Under the pieces are notes generated by a model that ran no database searches, was not told the origin of the DNA, and saw only the letters and a list, made by a program, of their open reading frames with translations. From the NCBI GenBank assembly GCA_026706935.1, contig JAPOXV010000018.1:1-64000 (forward strand): a DNA stretch of 64,000 nt, read 5' to 3'. The stretch is from Gammaproteobacteria bacterium (GTDB lineage Bacteria; Pseudomonadota; Gammaproteobacteria; Pseudomonadales; Azotimanducaceae). Position numbers and translations under genes: made by a program. Below are positions 25,126-34,795 of the stretch, piece after piece (within the stretch, counting starts at the first letter, position 1; each line of letters starts with the position of its first letter).

Positions 25126-25899
25126 TTGAAGAAATATCGAGACATCGCGACGCAGATCCGAACACTTATCGAGTGTAACGAACTCGATGCCGGTTCTAGG
25201 TTACCCACCGAAAGAGAGTTAGCGGAGTCCTTCGGTGTCAGTCGCGCAACGATTCGTCAAGCTGAGGCGGAACTTCAGGCCTTAGGCATCGTCGAAATCA
25301 AGACCGGTTCTGGCGCGTACGTGACGGGACACGCCAAGAGTTCTAGCGCCGACGAAGCACTACCAGAAATCACAGCATTAGAACTTACGGAAGCGAGGTC
25401 ATTGCTCGAATCTGAAGCCGCGGCGTTAGCTGCGGTTCACATAACGGATCAAGAACTTTCAGAACTCGAAGAGTGCATCGCGGTGATGAACCAAGCCTTA
25501 CCTGATAACGAAGTGGCAGCTGATGACGCTGATCGAGACTTCCATTTAGTCATCGCGACCGCATCGGGGAACGCCGCGATACTACACACAGTCAGAATGT
25601 TCTGGCGCATTAGAAATGAAGTCGAATCAGTGAAGCGAGTGTACAGTGCAGTTTGTCTACAGGACACGGGTCCCAGAGGGAAGGAACACTTAGATATTTT
25701 GAATGCGCTTAAACGTCGAGATCCGATGCAGGCACGTATCGCGATGCGCGCACACTTCTTTCGACTTTTGGAATCGATGTTGGACGTTTCGACTGCACAA
25801 GCGATCGAAGCGGCACGACGGCAAGCAGATGAGGAAAGGCAGCGATTTCTTATGAATCCAGCGGTTCGATCGATACATCAAGACGTAGTGACAAAATAG
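25126..25899 (+). CDS. GntR/FadR-family transcriptional regulator
   Basis: 257 residues. An N-terminal winged helix (about 1-66) contains LPTERELAESFGVSRATIRQ, the GntR recognition helix. A C-terminal all-helical FCD ligand domain (about 85-225) has the DADRDFHLVIATASGN block and later the HLDILNALKRRD and HFFRLLESM metal/ligand histidine region. FadR-type members sense sugar acids and release DNA when bound. Placement in front of two alginate lyase genes points to a DEH/KDG-type inducer (inference). The start is TTG; no ATG is in frame upstream. It probably represses the receptor promoter at 21901 and its own operon. Confidence 0.87.
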   Translation: MKKYRDIATQIRTLIECNELDAGSRLPTERELAESFGVSRATIRQAEAELQALGIVEIKTGSGAYVTGHAKSSSADEALPEITALELTEARSLLESEAAALAAVHITDQELSELEECIAVMNQALPDNEVAADDADRDFHLVIATASGNAAILHTVRMFWRIRNEVESVKRVYSAVCLQDTGPRGKEHLDILNALKRRDPMQARIAMRAHFFRLLESMLDVSTAQAIEAARRQADEERQRFLMNPAVRSIHQDVVTK

Positions 25900-25917
25900 C
25901 TTGATTCAAACATTAAT

Positions 25918-28281
25918 ATGAATTTCGAGTACTTTTGTTCTCAATGGTTAAGTACGACACCGCGAACTGAGCACTCAAATTCGATTTTTTCTAGATGCTG
26001 TCTCGTAGCAATTTGCTTGTTCTTGGCGTCAGGATTGTTGGGTGAAACGCTCGTCACAAATCAGGACGAGTTTCTTATAGCGACAGAGGATCTCAAGCCT
26101 GGCGATGTGATCGTTCTCGCCGATGGTGTTTGGCGAGATTTCGAAATCGTGTTCGAGGGTGAAGGAACTCCCGATGCGCCAATCACGCTTACAGCCCAAA
26201 ACAAAGGTGAGGTTGTTATTTCAGGTAAGTCCAACCTAAGGATTGCAGGGAAACACATAGTCGTTAGCGGATTGGTATTTAAAAACGGTTACACGCCCAC
26301 CAATACGGTAGTTTCATTTCGTCGTTCGAAGGAAAAGCTTGCGAATCATTCACGCATCACGGAGATAGTGATCGATCACTTCAACAACCCAGAACGACAC
26401 GAAACCGATTTTTGGGTGATGATGTACGGGAAACACAACCGATTCGATCACAACTACCTTGCGGGAAAGAGTAATAAGGGCGTAACGATGGCGGTTCGCT
26501 TGGACTCGACAACAAGCCAGGAGAATCACCATCGAATCGATCACAACTATTTCGGACATCGTCCGATTCTTGGCTCGAATGGCGGCGAAACACTTCGGAT
26601 TGGGACCAGTCATTACTCGATGTCGAATTCATTCACGGTTGTTGAATCGAATTACTTCGACCGTTGCAACGGAGAGGTAGAGATTGTTTCGAGTAAGTCC
26701 GGCGGTAATCGATTCGTAGGTAATGTGTTCTTCGAGTCTCAAGGCACGTTAACGCTACGCCACGGAAACGACAATATCGTCGAGAACAACGTCTTTCTTG
26801 GGAACCAAGTTGCGCATACGGGTGGCATTCGAGTCATCAACAAGCGCCAGATGGTTCGAAATAACTATCTATCAGGTTTAACGGGACACCGGTTTGGAGG
26901 TGCGTTGGTGATTATGAACGGCGTACCGAATTCACCGATCAATAGATATCACCAGGTTGAAGACTCTACGATCGAGAACAACTCAATCATTGATAGCCAC
27001 CACGTGGAATTTGCTGCAGGCGCAGACACGGAACGGTCTGCACCGCCGATTACGACGACGATTCGACGAAATCTCATTTACAACACGGCCGATAAGGACA
27101 TCGTCTCGATACACGACGATATCAGTGGGATCGAGTTACTTGAAAACGTAACGAATGTTCACCCGCAAGCATTGTTACATCGTGGTTTTCAGACGTCGCA
27201 ATTCACGATGCGAATCGGAGAGAACGAACTTTTATATCCCGATGATGAAGACCTCAGTCATGTAGGTGTAGATACCTCACTGAGAGTCTTGACGAAGGGC
27301 GAGACAGGACCGACCTGGTATCCGAAGCCTGAACTGGGTGACGTTTATGACTTCGCACCTAATGCCAGAAATAAAGATTCTGAGGATGAGGCGACGAGCG
27401 AGAATCTAACGTGGAATCCGACTCCGTCCTTTTATCCTGGGTTCGATCGTGGCGATGTGATCTACTTACAGCCGGGTGAGAATGTGTTAGGTCGCGCATT
27501 AGCTCAATCGATCGCCGGTGGTACCTTCGTGTTGTGGGGAGGCACCTACCTCGAGTCCTCCACGATTGTCATCGACGAACCGTATACCATCAAAGCGATG
27601 CCCGATATGATGCCAGAGATTCTGTTTGAGCGCGGTTCCTTGTTCGAGATGAGTGAAGGTGGAAGTTTGCGACTCGAAGGACTAACGTTTTCTGGGCACC
27701 TTGCACCTGATATGGCGGGAAACGCGCTGATTCGTACGCGACGGCACTCGATGCTGAGCAACTATGCATTGATCATCGATTCATCGACGATCAGAGACTT
27801 AAACGTCAATCACTCATTCAACGTGTTTTCACTGACGAAACACACTTTTGCCGATTTAGTGATGATCGTCGATTCGCACTTCGAAAACATAACGGGTCAT
27901 GTATTACAGATGGATCAAGAAAACGACGACTTGGGCATTTATAACGTCGAATATGCGGGAATCACAGGCTCGTCGTTCAAGAACGTAGACGGTACTGTAT
28001 TGAGCATCTATCGCGGCGGGACCGATGAGAGTACATTTGGACCACATGTTCTGGTGGCAGGCAATGTCTTCGATTCGGTTGGGCGTGGTAAACGGAATAA
28101 GAAGAATGGTTCGATCTGGCTACACGGCGCGCAGTTTACGAGCATTCGTCGAAACGAATTCCTCAATAGTGCGCCAGTGCGAGCTATCGAAACCGTCGGT
28201 GAGCCAAGTACTCACATTGCCGACAACAGTTACGTGGATACGTCAGCTCCGGTGATCGAATCGTTTGAGCGGTCCGAGTGA
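25918..28281 (+). CDS. PL6 alginate lyase (poly-mannuronate/MG lyase)
   Basis: 787 residues, secreted or periplasmic. A hydrophobic signal core lies at about 28-42. The first domain is a right-handed parallel beta-helix (about 43-430) with the PL6 active site: Lys260 in VSSKSGGN and Arg281 in LTLRHGN, equivalent to the catalytic Lys/Arg of chondroitinase B, and Glu253/Glu255 in NGEVEI for Ca2+. NGGETLRIG is at 221-229. A second beta-helix-like domain (about 490-780) places it with the large two-domain PL6 enzymes. It cleaves alginate by beta-elimination. It starts 18 bp after the regulator gene and its TGA nearly touches the next ATG, so the operon is clear. Confidence 0.9.
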   Translation: MNFEYFCSQWLSTTPRTEHSNSIFSRCCLVAICLFLASGLLGETLVTNQDEFLIATEDLKPGDVIVLADGVWRDFEIVFEGEGTPDAPITLTAQNKGEVVISGKSNLRIAGKHIVVSGLVFKNGYTPTNTVVSFRRSKEKLANHSRITEIVIDHFNNPERHETDFWVMMYGKHNRFDHNYLAGKSNKGVTMAVRLDSTTSQENHHRIDHNYFGHRPILGSNGGETLRIGTSHYSMSNSFTVVESNYFDRCNGEVEIVSSKSGGNRFVGNVFFESQGTLTLRHGNDNIVENNVFLGNQVAHTGGIRVINKRQMVRNNYLSGLTGHRFGGALVIMNGVPNSPINRYHQVEDSTIENNSIIDSHHVEFAAGADTERSAPPITTTIRRNLIYNTADKDIVSIHDDISGIELLENVTNVHPQALLHRGFQTSQFTMRIGENELLYPDDEDLSHVGVDTSLRVLTKGETGPTWYPKPELGDVYDFAPNARNKDSEDEATSENLTWNPTPSFYPGFDRGDVIYLQPGENVLGRALAQSIAGGTFVLWGGTYLESSTIVIDEPYTIKAMPDMMPEILFERGSLFEMSEGGSLRLEGLTFSGHLAPDMAGNALIRTRRHSMLSNYALIIDSSTIRDLNVNHSFNVFSLTKHTFADLVMIVDSHFENITGHVLQMDQENDDLGIYNVEYAGITGSSFKNVDGTVLSIYRGGTDESTFGPHVLVAGNVFDSVGRGKRNKKNGSIWLHGAQFTSIRRNEFLNSAPVRAIETVGEPSTHIADNSYVDTSAPVIESFERSE

Positions 28282-28283
28282 GC

Positions 28284-30491
28284 ATGTTTAAATCGATCCA
28301 TCGTCGCCTAAAAACGCTTCTCGTCTTAACGCTTGTCTTCACTTGCTGGGCTGCAGTCGCGAACCCTAGAACGCAGATCAGCGCGGATGATCTAGTAAAT
28401 ATCCAATCTTCTGTCACGGCTTCACCGAGTTTTACGAATTTCGTTAACGAGACTCGAAGTCGAATCGACGAATACTTCCGTATTTCGCCAGATGTACCTC
28501 TGCCACGAGATCCTGGAGGCGGGTACACTCACGAACAGCATAAGAAGAACGGTATCGCAATCTACGAGGCGGGTCTCCTATCGCTCTTTACTGGCGATGA
28601 GCGATACGCAAACCATGCTAAGCAGTTGCTCTTGTCCTATGCTGCGTTGTATCCCACGTTAAAGGAACATCCCGTAAAGCACTCGAACTATCCAGGACGA
28701 ATGTTCTGGCAAGTTCTGAACGAAGCAGTATGGCTCGTTTATGCGATTCAAGGTTACGATGCCATTCGCCGGGAGCTTTCGGCGGTGGAAAAGGAGACGA
28801 TCGAGGGCGGTTTATTTCGCCCATTAGCCGATTTCCTTTCGATCGGCTCTGCAAACACCTTTAACCGAATTCACAACCACGCCGCATGGGCGGTTGCTGC
28901 CGTCGGAACGACTGGTTACGTCCTAGATGACGAAAGGTACGTCGAACTCGCGTTCAAAGGAACGAATCTCGACGGATCCGCTGGGTTTTACCAGTTGATT
29001 GACAATCTGTTTAGCCCCGACGGCTACTACACGGAAGGACCTTACTATCAACGATATGCGTTGATGCCGTTCGTCGTATTCGCACGGGTTATCGCTTCAA
29101 ATCAACCAGAACTTGAGATTTTCGAATATCGGAAGAGTGTACTGGTGTCGGCGATTTACGCATGCGTCGATCTTTCCTACAACGGTCTTTTCTTCCCTTT
29201 GAATGATGCGATCAAAGACAAAGGATTGAATACTGTTGAACTTCGTTATGGGATCGCGATCGCGTTCGCGCTGACGGAGGATCCGAGTCTCCTAGCGATC
29301 GCTCAAATGCAAGATGGTTTTGTTTTAACCTCCGATAGCCTCAAAATGGCACAAGCGATAGATGCTGGTAGAGCGAAGCCCTTCGGCTACATACCTCGAT
29401 TGTTTCGGGATGGTCCGAATGGGACGAGTGGGGCGCTCGGAATTTTGCGCGGTGACTCCGGAAAGATGGGACAAGCGGTCGTGGTCAAGGCGACTTCGCA
29501 TGGATTCGGCCACGGGCATTTTGACCGCCTGAACTGGCTGTATTACGACAATGGTAGTGAGATCGTATCCGACTACGGCTCCGTTCGTTTTTTAAACATT
29601 GAACAGAAAGAAGGCGGTCGCTATCTCCCAGAAAACACGACGTGGGCGAAACAGACGATTGCGCACAACACGCTTGTTGTCGATGAAACCAGTCAATTCG
29701 ATGCGAACGCAGAAGAAGCAGATCGCTTTCACCCCAAAGTGGTGCAATTCCATGGCGATCGGCCAATCGTTCTTATCCGTGCAAGCACGGAAAACCCGTA
29801 TCAAGACATACGGATGGAGCGACTGCTTGCGCTCGTTGAAAACGTCGCAGAAGAACGACACTTGGTCGTCGACATTTTTAGTGTTGAAAGCAACGCTGAA
29901 CATCAGTTCGATCTACCCATCCATTTTGAAGGGCAGTACATCGCGACAAACAAACAACCGACAGCGGTTGAGGCTGTGACGTTGCGACCACTAGGCGAGC
30001 GGAATGGATATCAGCATCTCTGGCTTCGATCGAAACAGGAATTGGTATCAAACGAGACTTTCTTATTTACGTGGTTAATTGGAAATCGCTTTTATTCAGT
30101 TTTAGCATTGACTGATTCACCTAGCCAGGTTTTATTCGCGCAGCTTGGTGCGAACGACCCGGATTTCAACCTGAGACCACAAAAGGTGTTAATCAGAAGA
30201 GTAAACGGCGTGAAGCGAACGACCTTCGTCTCCGTCCTTGAATCACACGGTGAATACAACGGCGCCGCGGAATTTACGATCAACAACAGACCTACGATCA
30301 AAACCCTCAGATTCTTAGAGAACGATCACCTACAACTCGTGACGCTTGACACGGTGAATAGTGCGACGTATCACATCGCGTTCTCCCGTATGCGCGATGC
30401 GGAATCAACTCATGTAATCGTGTTGGACGGAATCCCATTAAAGTTGCAAGGCTATGCGGCAGCATTCGATGGCGAGGGCAATCAGATTTGA
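28284..30491 (+). CDS. PL17 oligoalginate lyase
   Basis: 735 residues from the ATG two bases after the previous stop (TGAGCATG). Signal peptide about 1-27 (CWAAVANP). An alpha/alpha toroid carries IHNHAAW with Asn/His at about 198-199 and GPYYQRY with Tyr at about 255. These correspond to the Asn, His and Tyr catalytic residues of characterised PL17 enzymes. A C-terminal heparinase II/III-like beta-sandwich contains HGFGHGHFDRLNW (metal/active-site His). It degrades alginate oligomers exolytically to unsaturated monomers (DEH), probably in the periplasm. The same operon carries the PL6 gene upstream. Confidence 0.9.
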   Translation: MFKSIHRRLKTLLVLTLVFTCWAAVANPRTQISADDLVNIQSSVTASPSFTNFVNETRSRIDEYFRISPDVPLPRDPGGGYTHEQHKKNGIAIYEAGLLSLFTGDERYANHAKQLLLSYAALYPTLKEHPVKHSNYPGRMFWQVLNEAVWLVYAIQGYDAIRRELSAVEKETIEGGLFRPLADFLSIGSANTFNRIHNHAAWAVAAVGTTGYVLDDERYVELAFKGTNLDGSAGFYQLIDNLFSPDGYYTEGPYYQRYALMPFVVFARVIASNQPELEIFEYRKSVLVSAIYACVDLSYNGLFFPLNDAIKDKGLNTVELRYGIAIAFALTEDPSLLAIAQMQDGFVLTSDSLKMAQAIDAGRAKPFGYIPRLFRDGPNGTSGALGILRGDSGKMGQAVVVKATSHGFGHGHFDRLNWLYYDNGSEIVSDYGSVRFLNIEQKEGGRYLPENTTWAKQTIAHNTLVVDETSQFDANAEEADRFHPKVVQFHGDRPIVLIRASTENPYQDIRMERLLALVENVAEERHLVVDIFSVESNAEHQFDLPIHFEGQYIATNKQPTAVEAVTLRPLGERNGYQHLWLRSKQELVSNETFLFTWLIGNRFYSVLALTDSPSQVLFAQLGANDPDFNLRPQKVLIRRVNGVKRTTFVSVLESHGEYNGAAEFTINNRPTIKTLRFLENDHLQLVTLDTVNSATYHIAFSRMRDAESTHVIVLDGIPLKLQGYAAAFDGEGNQI

Positions 30492-30662
30492 AAAGCCGTA
30501 TTGTGACCTCGTACGACGAATCAAAGATATTCGTCGGTCAATTCAGCACCGGTGCGTACGTTCAAACTCACTCTGGTTACTCTCCAGTCTCGCTCGCAAC
30601 GAGCAAGTTAATAGACGTTTTCAGTTTTCTCGGAAACGATTTCAATATCGAGTAAGAAACTC

Positions 30663-31952
30663 ATGAAAAACCTTCGATGGTTCATTATTGGACTAGTTGC
30701 GTTGGCAACGGTAATCAACTATGTAGACCGTACAGCACTTGCCATTATGTGGCCGGAAATCTCAGAGGATCTGGGATTGGACACGACCCAGTACGCGCTA
30801 ATCGTGTCCTTCTTTATGGTCGGATATGCAATCGGGCAGTCATTGTTTGGCAAGATTTTTGACAAGATCGGTACGCGATTGGGATTCGTGCTCGCCATAT
30901 CGGTTTGGTCGATTTCCATCATGCTTCACGCGGTTGCGCGCAACGTACTCACATTTAGTATTTTCAGATTTATGCTGGGTGTCAGTGAAGCGGGGAATTG
31001 GCCCGGGGCGACAAAAAACAACGCCGAGTGGTTCCCAATTAAGGAACGTGCTCTGGCGCAAGGCATCTTCAATGCAGGCGCTTCACTCGGTGCAGTGATT
31101 TCGGCTCCCCTCATCGCGTGGTTATACCTTTTGTTTGGCTGGCAGAGTACGTTCGTCCTAATCGGGTTAGTCGGTTTTATCTGGATAGTGCCGTGGTGGA
31201 TTCTGTACAAAGCGCCACCGGAGTCTCATCCTTGGTTGAGCCGAGAGGAGAGGGAGTACATTCTTACGGGACAAAAGCCAGAAGAAGACGAGGAAACAGA
31301 TAGCTCTGCAGAGCTGCTTGCACCCGGTTTCTGGGATTTTCTGCTCCGCCAACGTCGCAGTTGGTCGGTCATCTTGTCACGTTTCTTCTTGGATCCGGTG
31401 TGGTGGTTGTTCGTGACTTGGTTACCGCTCTACCTTGCCGCGCAATTTGGCTTTGATATAAAGCAAATCGGTTTGTTTGCGTGGGTTCCTTTTGCTGGCG
31501 CTGCAGCTGGGAGCTTGTTCGGTGGTTGGCTGGCAAAGTATCTTTTCGCCAAGCACTGGACCGTGAATCGCACGAGAAAATTCACGATAACGTTGGGCGG
31601 CGTGATCATGTTTCCAACGTTGATTGCGACCGCATACGCTTCCGTTCCGATCGTCGCTGTTTTGCTTATCGCCGTGATCTTGTTTGGATTTCAACTATCC
31701 ATGGGCAATATTCAGACGTTACCGAGTGATTTCTACTCAGGTAAGTCCGTAGGAACGTTAGCTGGAATCGGAGGAACCGCAGCGATACTTGGTGTGCTCA
31801 TCACGACGAACGTCGTTCCGATCATCACGGCCGATACGTACGCGCCGTTTTTTATCCTCGGTGCGTGCTTGGTGCCACTGTCCATCGGGTCAGTTTGGTT
31901 GTTCGGAGGTCGTATCGAACAGGTTAAAGAAGAATCCTCGACGCGTTCATAG
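30663..31952 (+). CDS. MFS transporter, hexuronate (ExuT/ACS-type) symporter
   Basis: 429 residues with 12 membrane helices. The sequence VINYVDRTALAIMWPEISEDLG (about 17-38) and the GKIFDKIGTRLGF loop (about 62-74, A-like motif) are typical of the anion:cation symporter branch of MFS. VSEAGNWPGATKNNAEWFP (about 107-125) is the ACS signature seen in ExuT and glucarate transporters. After the lyases it most likely imports the unsaturated uronate/DEH monomer into the cytoplasm (inference). The downstream enzymes (DEH reductase, KDG kinase/aldolase) are not in the window. 171 bp separate it from the PL17 gene. Confidence 0.88.
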   Translation: MKNLRWFIIGLVALATVINYVDRTALAIMWPEISEDLGLDTTQYALIVSFFMVGYAIGQSLFGKIFDKIGTRLGFVLAISVWSISIMLHAVARNVLTFSIFRFMLGVSEAGNWPGATKNNAEWFPIKERALAQGIFNAGASLGAVISAPLIAWLYLLFGWQSTFVLIGLVGFIWIVPWWILYKAPPESHPWLSREEREYILTGQKPEEDEETDSSAELLAPGFWDFLLRQRRSWSVILSRFFLDPVWWLFVTWLPLYLAAQFGFDIKQIGLFAWVPFAGAAAGSLFGGWLAKYLFAKHWTVNRTRKFTITLGGVIMFPTLIATAYASVPIVAVLLIAVILFGFQLSMGNIQTLPSDFYSGKSVGTLAGIGGTAAILGVLITTNVVPIITADTYAPFFILGACLVPLSIGSVWLFGGRIEQVKEESSTRS

Positions 31953-31976
31953 CGCTCGCACCCATTGACCGGAATA

Positions 31977-32405
31977 CTATGTGTTGAATTGATTCCACGG
32001 ATTTATAAGTGAAATACCGACATCGGTGAAGTCTCGCGTATTTCGTGTTACTAACGTGAGATCTCGAGACTCGGCGATGGCTGCAATTTGACAATCTAAT
32101 AGGGATATCGGTCGACCGGCCGAACGACGCATGCCCGCGATTGACGCATAGGACTTAGCGGCTAGTGTGTCGAACGGCAAAATTCTATTTTCGAATGCTT
32201 CTTGGAGCATGCGGTCAATTCGTGTTATTAACGAGTCTCGACGTTTACCTGAAGGTAGTATCTCTGCACCATATCTGAGTTCGGCCTCACTGATCGCAGA
32301 ATAGTAGATGAGGTTTGTTGGTATACCGAACACCCATTCGCTGACTACGGTAGACGGTTGTTCTTGCATCAATTCTGATACGATGTTTGTATCTAGTAAA
32401 TACAT
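31977..32405 (-). CDS. PIN-domain toxin, VapC/FitB-like
   Basis: 142 residues. The N-terminal MYLLDTNIVSEL carries the first catalytic Asp. SAISEAELRYGAE gives the conserved Glu, and SLLDCQIAAIAESRDLTLVTRNTRDF gives the third and fourth acidic residues. This set coordinates Mg2+ for RNA cleavage in VapC-type ribonucleases. The gene starts six bases after the antitoxin stop, the usual order antitoxin then toxin. The acidic set looks complete, so it should be active. RNA target unknown. Confidence 0.87.
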   Translation of the reverse strand: MYLLDTNIVSELMQEQPSTVVSEWVFGIPTNLIYYSAISEAELRYGAEILPSGKRRDSLITRIDRMLQEAFENRILPFDTLAAKSYASIAGMRRSAGRPISLLDCQIAAIAESRDLTLVTRNTRDFTDVGISLINPWNQFNT

Positions 32406-32411
32406 GCTCTA

Positions 32412-32654
32412 CTATTCAAACGTCGGCGGTTCAGGAATGGGCTCTCGCTTCGGTAATTTAAGATCCACGCCATTCGACGTACCAAAATGTTTGCGAAAGA
32501 TACTCCCTAAATCACGAGTCTCGTTCGTTCGTAGTAGTGCGTCACGCAGAATAACTCGCGCCTCCTCCTCCATCGATCTACCATTCATCGCGCTACGTAC
32601 TCTCAGAGCCTCTTTCACTCCAGCACCCAAGTTTCGAATCGTTATGCTTGCCAT
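32412..32654 (-). CDS. Antitoxin, VapB/FitA-like (ribbon-helix-helix)
   Basis: 80 residues from the ATG of MASITIRNLGAGVKEALRVR; AAAGGA lies just upstream. The N-terminal ribbon (ASITIRNL) and two helices with NGRSMEEEARVILRDAL make the FitA/Arc-type DNA-binding domain. The C-terminal tail (LGSIFRKHFG...) should wrap the PIN toxin. It neutralises the toxin and autorepresses the operon. The longer frame upstream lacks family similarity. Confidence 0.85.
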   Translation of the reverse strand: MASITIRNLGAGVKEALRVRSAMNGRSMEEEARVILRDALLRTNETRDLGSIFRKHFGTSNGVDLKLPKREPIPEPPTFE

Positions 32655-32957
32655 GGAAATCAGTCCTTTGCGAATCAATGCGTACGTTGAAATCAATGAT
32701 AGCAATGATATCGATATACGACCAATTCAATCAGATGATTCGATAAAGGACGACATCAATCGTGAAGCGAGGAAGCGTGCCCGCGATACAGCTTAGTACG
32801 CATTCCTAAGAACAAGGTTAATGCGGTACTGTCTATAGAAACGCTATTGAACGGCGTGGATGAAGCAGGTGAATACCTCTATCGGTGACTATCTACGTAT
32901 TCGTGATAGTTTAATCCCGTTTTTTCGTCGACATATACACCGTGTGAATGGCGTACG

Positions 32958-34697
32958 TTACGAACGGTCCACATGTACGGTAATTACGTCGGTACCAAAG
33001 TATTGTTGATGTCGGACCGACGAGGCGAGATGCCGAAGTAACCGCAACGATAAGTCGCGTTCGGTCGATTCAAGTGTACTGGCATCCGCAAGCATTGCGA
33101 TTCGATCTTGGACGTTCTCCTCGCCGCTCGATGCAATGAACTCAAGTGTGACGCGCTCTTTTTCATTCGTGACACCGACGAGTAGACGGCGTGATTCTTC
33201 TTCCTCAGTGGTTCCACGTTCCTCGAGTAGGGTTAATAATGTCTCTTCGCTTACAGCATCGAGTCGCGCAACCATCGACTCGTCCCAACTGTATCTATCG
33301 GCAAATCCGAGTACGAAGTCGCGAACACTCGCTAAAGCCGCGCGATCAAACGCCACCTCTAGTTTCTGACGACGCGGTTTCGTCAACTCAATGAAACCCG
33401 TCGCTAAGAACGCGACTAGACCTCCTGCGAGCATTCCATTCACCGGGACGTTTCCCGTTAATCCCGCCACAAACTCGGGAAAAATCGACCCGTACTCGAA
33501 ACCGACGCCCACCCAAAATGCGATCCCGACTATAGCACCTTTTCGATAGTCAACCCCGTCTTGAGCGACGATCTTTACACCGATGATGAAGATCGATGCC
33601 ATGACGATCGTTGTAAACGTCGCGACGACTGGTCCAGGAATTGCGAGAACGATTGCTAGGACTTTTGGTATACAAGCTAGAAGTATTAACGATGCGCCAA
33701 GTATCAGTCCGAGGCTACGCGCCCCGACCCCTGTTATTTCCGTCATCGAGGTCCCGTTTGGACGAAAACCTACAGGCATTGACCCAAGTACGGAACCAAG
33801 TAAGTTTCCTGCTGAATCGGAAGCAACGGCACCTTGTACCGATCGAAAGTCAACCGCTCTGGATTCATTCCACGTAACCCGTTGTATCGCGATCGACCCG
33901 CTCACTGTTTGAACCGTACAAACAACCGAAATGAATAGAAACGCTGGTAACAGGCCCCAAAACGCCACACCAAAGTCGAGATCGAAACCTGGTAACGCGA
34001 GAGTCGGCAATCCAATCCATGCAGCGTCAGCGATGCGGCCGAAGTCGTAAAGTCCAAAAATAACGGACACGAACGTCCCAGCGATCACGCCGATGATCGG
34101 TGACCATAAGCGCCAAAAACCATGCGCTTTTAGCATGATGCCTATGACGACTACCAACGTCGTGAGTGCGCATAGCGGCCCAGCGACCGGAGAAATACCG
34201 ACGGGTACGTTGTTCAGTTCTTGAAAGATCAGAGGCGTGACCGTCACGGGCGTCAACATGATGATCGTTCCCGTTACCGTCGGTGTAAGAATGCGACGGA
34301 ACAGCTCAAGCCGAGTCGAAAATGCGAATTGCACAATCGCCATGGTTAGGACCAAGCTTGCTAGCAGTGGAGGTCCACCGGCATTTAGTGCTGCTACACT
34401 CACCGCCATAGTTGCTCCGGAAGTGCCTGTCGTAATAAGGTACCCGGCGCCGAATCGGCCAAAGCGAATCGCCTGCAACATCGTCGCAGCTCCGCAGACG
34501 ATGACACCCGCAAATACCCCCCATAACAGAACATCCTCCGGTTGACCCGCGCCTCTGAAAACAATGGTTGGGATCAACACGATGCCAGGTAGCATGAGTG
34601 CGACAAGCTGTAAACCCAATCCGGATGCGATAGGTACTGAAACTCTTTGGTTCGGTCCTAGCTGCGTTGCGTCTGGATCGGCGTGCGCTTCGGTCAT
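32958..34697 (-). CDS. NCS2 (uracil/xanthine) permease with extra C-terminal domain
   Basis: 579 residues. Residues about 1-430 form the 14-helix NCS2 transporter. They include GYLITTGTSGATMAVSVAAL (about 86) and the signature SVLGSMPVGFRPNGTSMTEITGVGARSLG (about 308-336), which ends like the NCS2 Q/E-N-x-G-x-x-x-x-T motif but is divergent. The remaining ~140 residues are a soluble cytoplasmic domain. Its ARLDAVSEETLLTLLEE helix and the ending RLLRHLASSVRHQQYFGTDVITV recall RsbW-like GHKL kinase folds, but the N-box Asn and G1 motif are missing. UraA is about 430 residues, so the tail is an addition. Substrate is probably a nucleobase; the tail's role is unknown. Confidence 0.78.
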   Translation of the reverse strand: MTEAHADPDATQLGPNQRVSVPIASGLGLQLVALMLPGIVLIPTIVFRGAGQPEDVLLWGVFAGVIVCGAATMLQAIRFGRFGAGYLITTGTSGATMAVSVAALNAGGPPLLASLVLTMAIVQFAFSTRLELFRRILTPTVTGTIIMLTPVTVTPLIFQELNNVPVGISPVAGPLCALTTLVVVIGIMLKAHGFWRLWSPIIGVIAGTFVSVIFGLYDFGRIADAAWIGLPTLALPGFDLDFGVAFWGLLPAFLFISVVCTVQTVSGSIAIQRVTWNESRAVDFRSVQGAVASDSAGNLLGSVLGSMPVGFRPNGTSMTEITGVGARSLGLILGASLILLACIPKVLAIVLAIPGPVVATFTTIVMASIFIIGVKIVAQDGVDYRKGAIVGIAFWVGVGFEYGSIFPEFVAGLTGNVPVNGMLAGGLVAFLATGFIELTKPRRQKLEVAFDRAALASVRDFVLGFADRYSWDESMVARLDAVSEETLLTLLEERGTTEEEESRRLLVGVTNEKERVTLEFIASSGEENVQDRIAMLADASTLESTERDLSLRLLRHLASSVRHQQYFGTDVITVHVDRS

Positions 34698-34795
34698 CGG
34701 TTCGAATGCGGAGCGTGTCTAATGCACTAAGTCAATGAGTACATCTCGAAAAGCTCTACGTCTTGAGCAATTTCTTGGTCGATGAATCTGGCACG

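Noticed and set aside
32655..32957. Peptide-like frames such as RIPKNKVNAVLSIETLLNG after the VapB start
   Set aside because: No start, no family and short length; possibly remnant DNA but unsupported.
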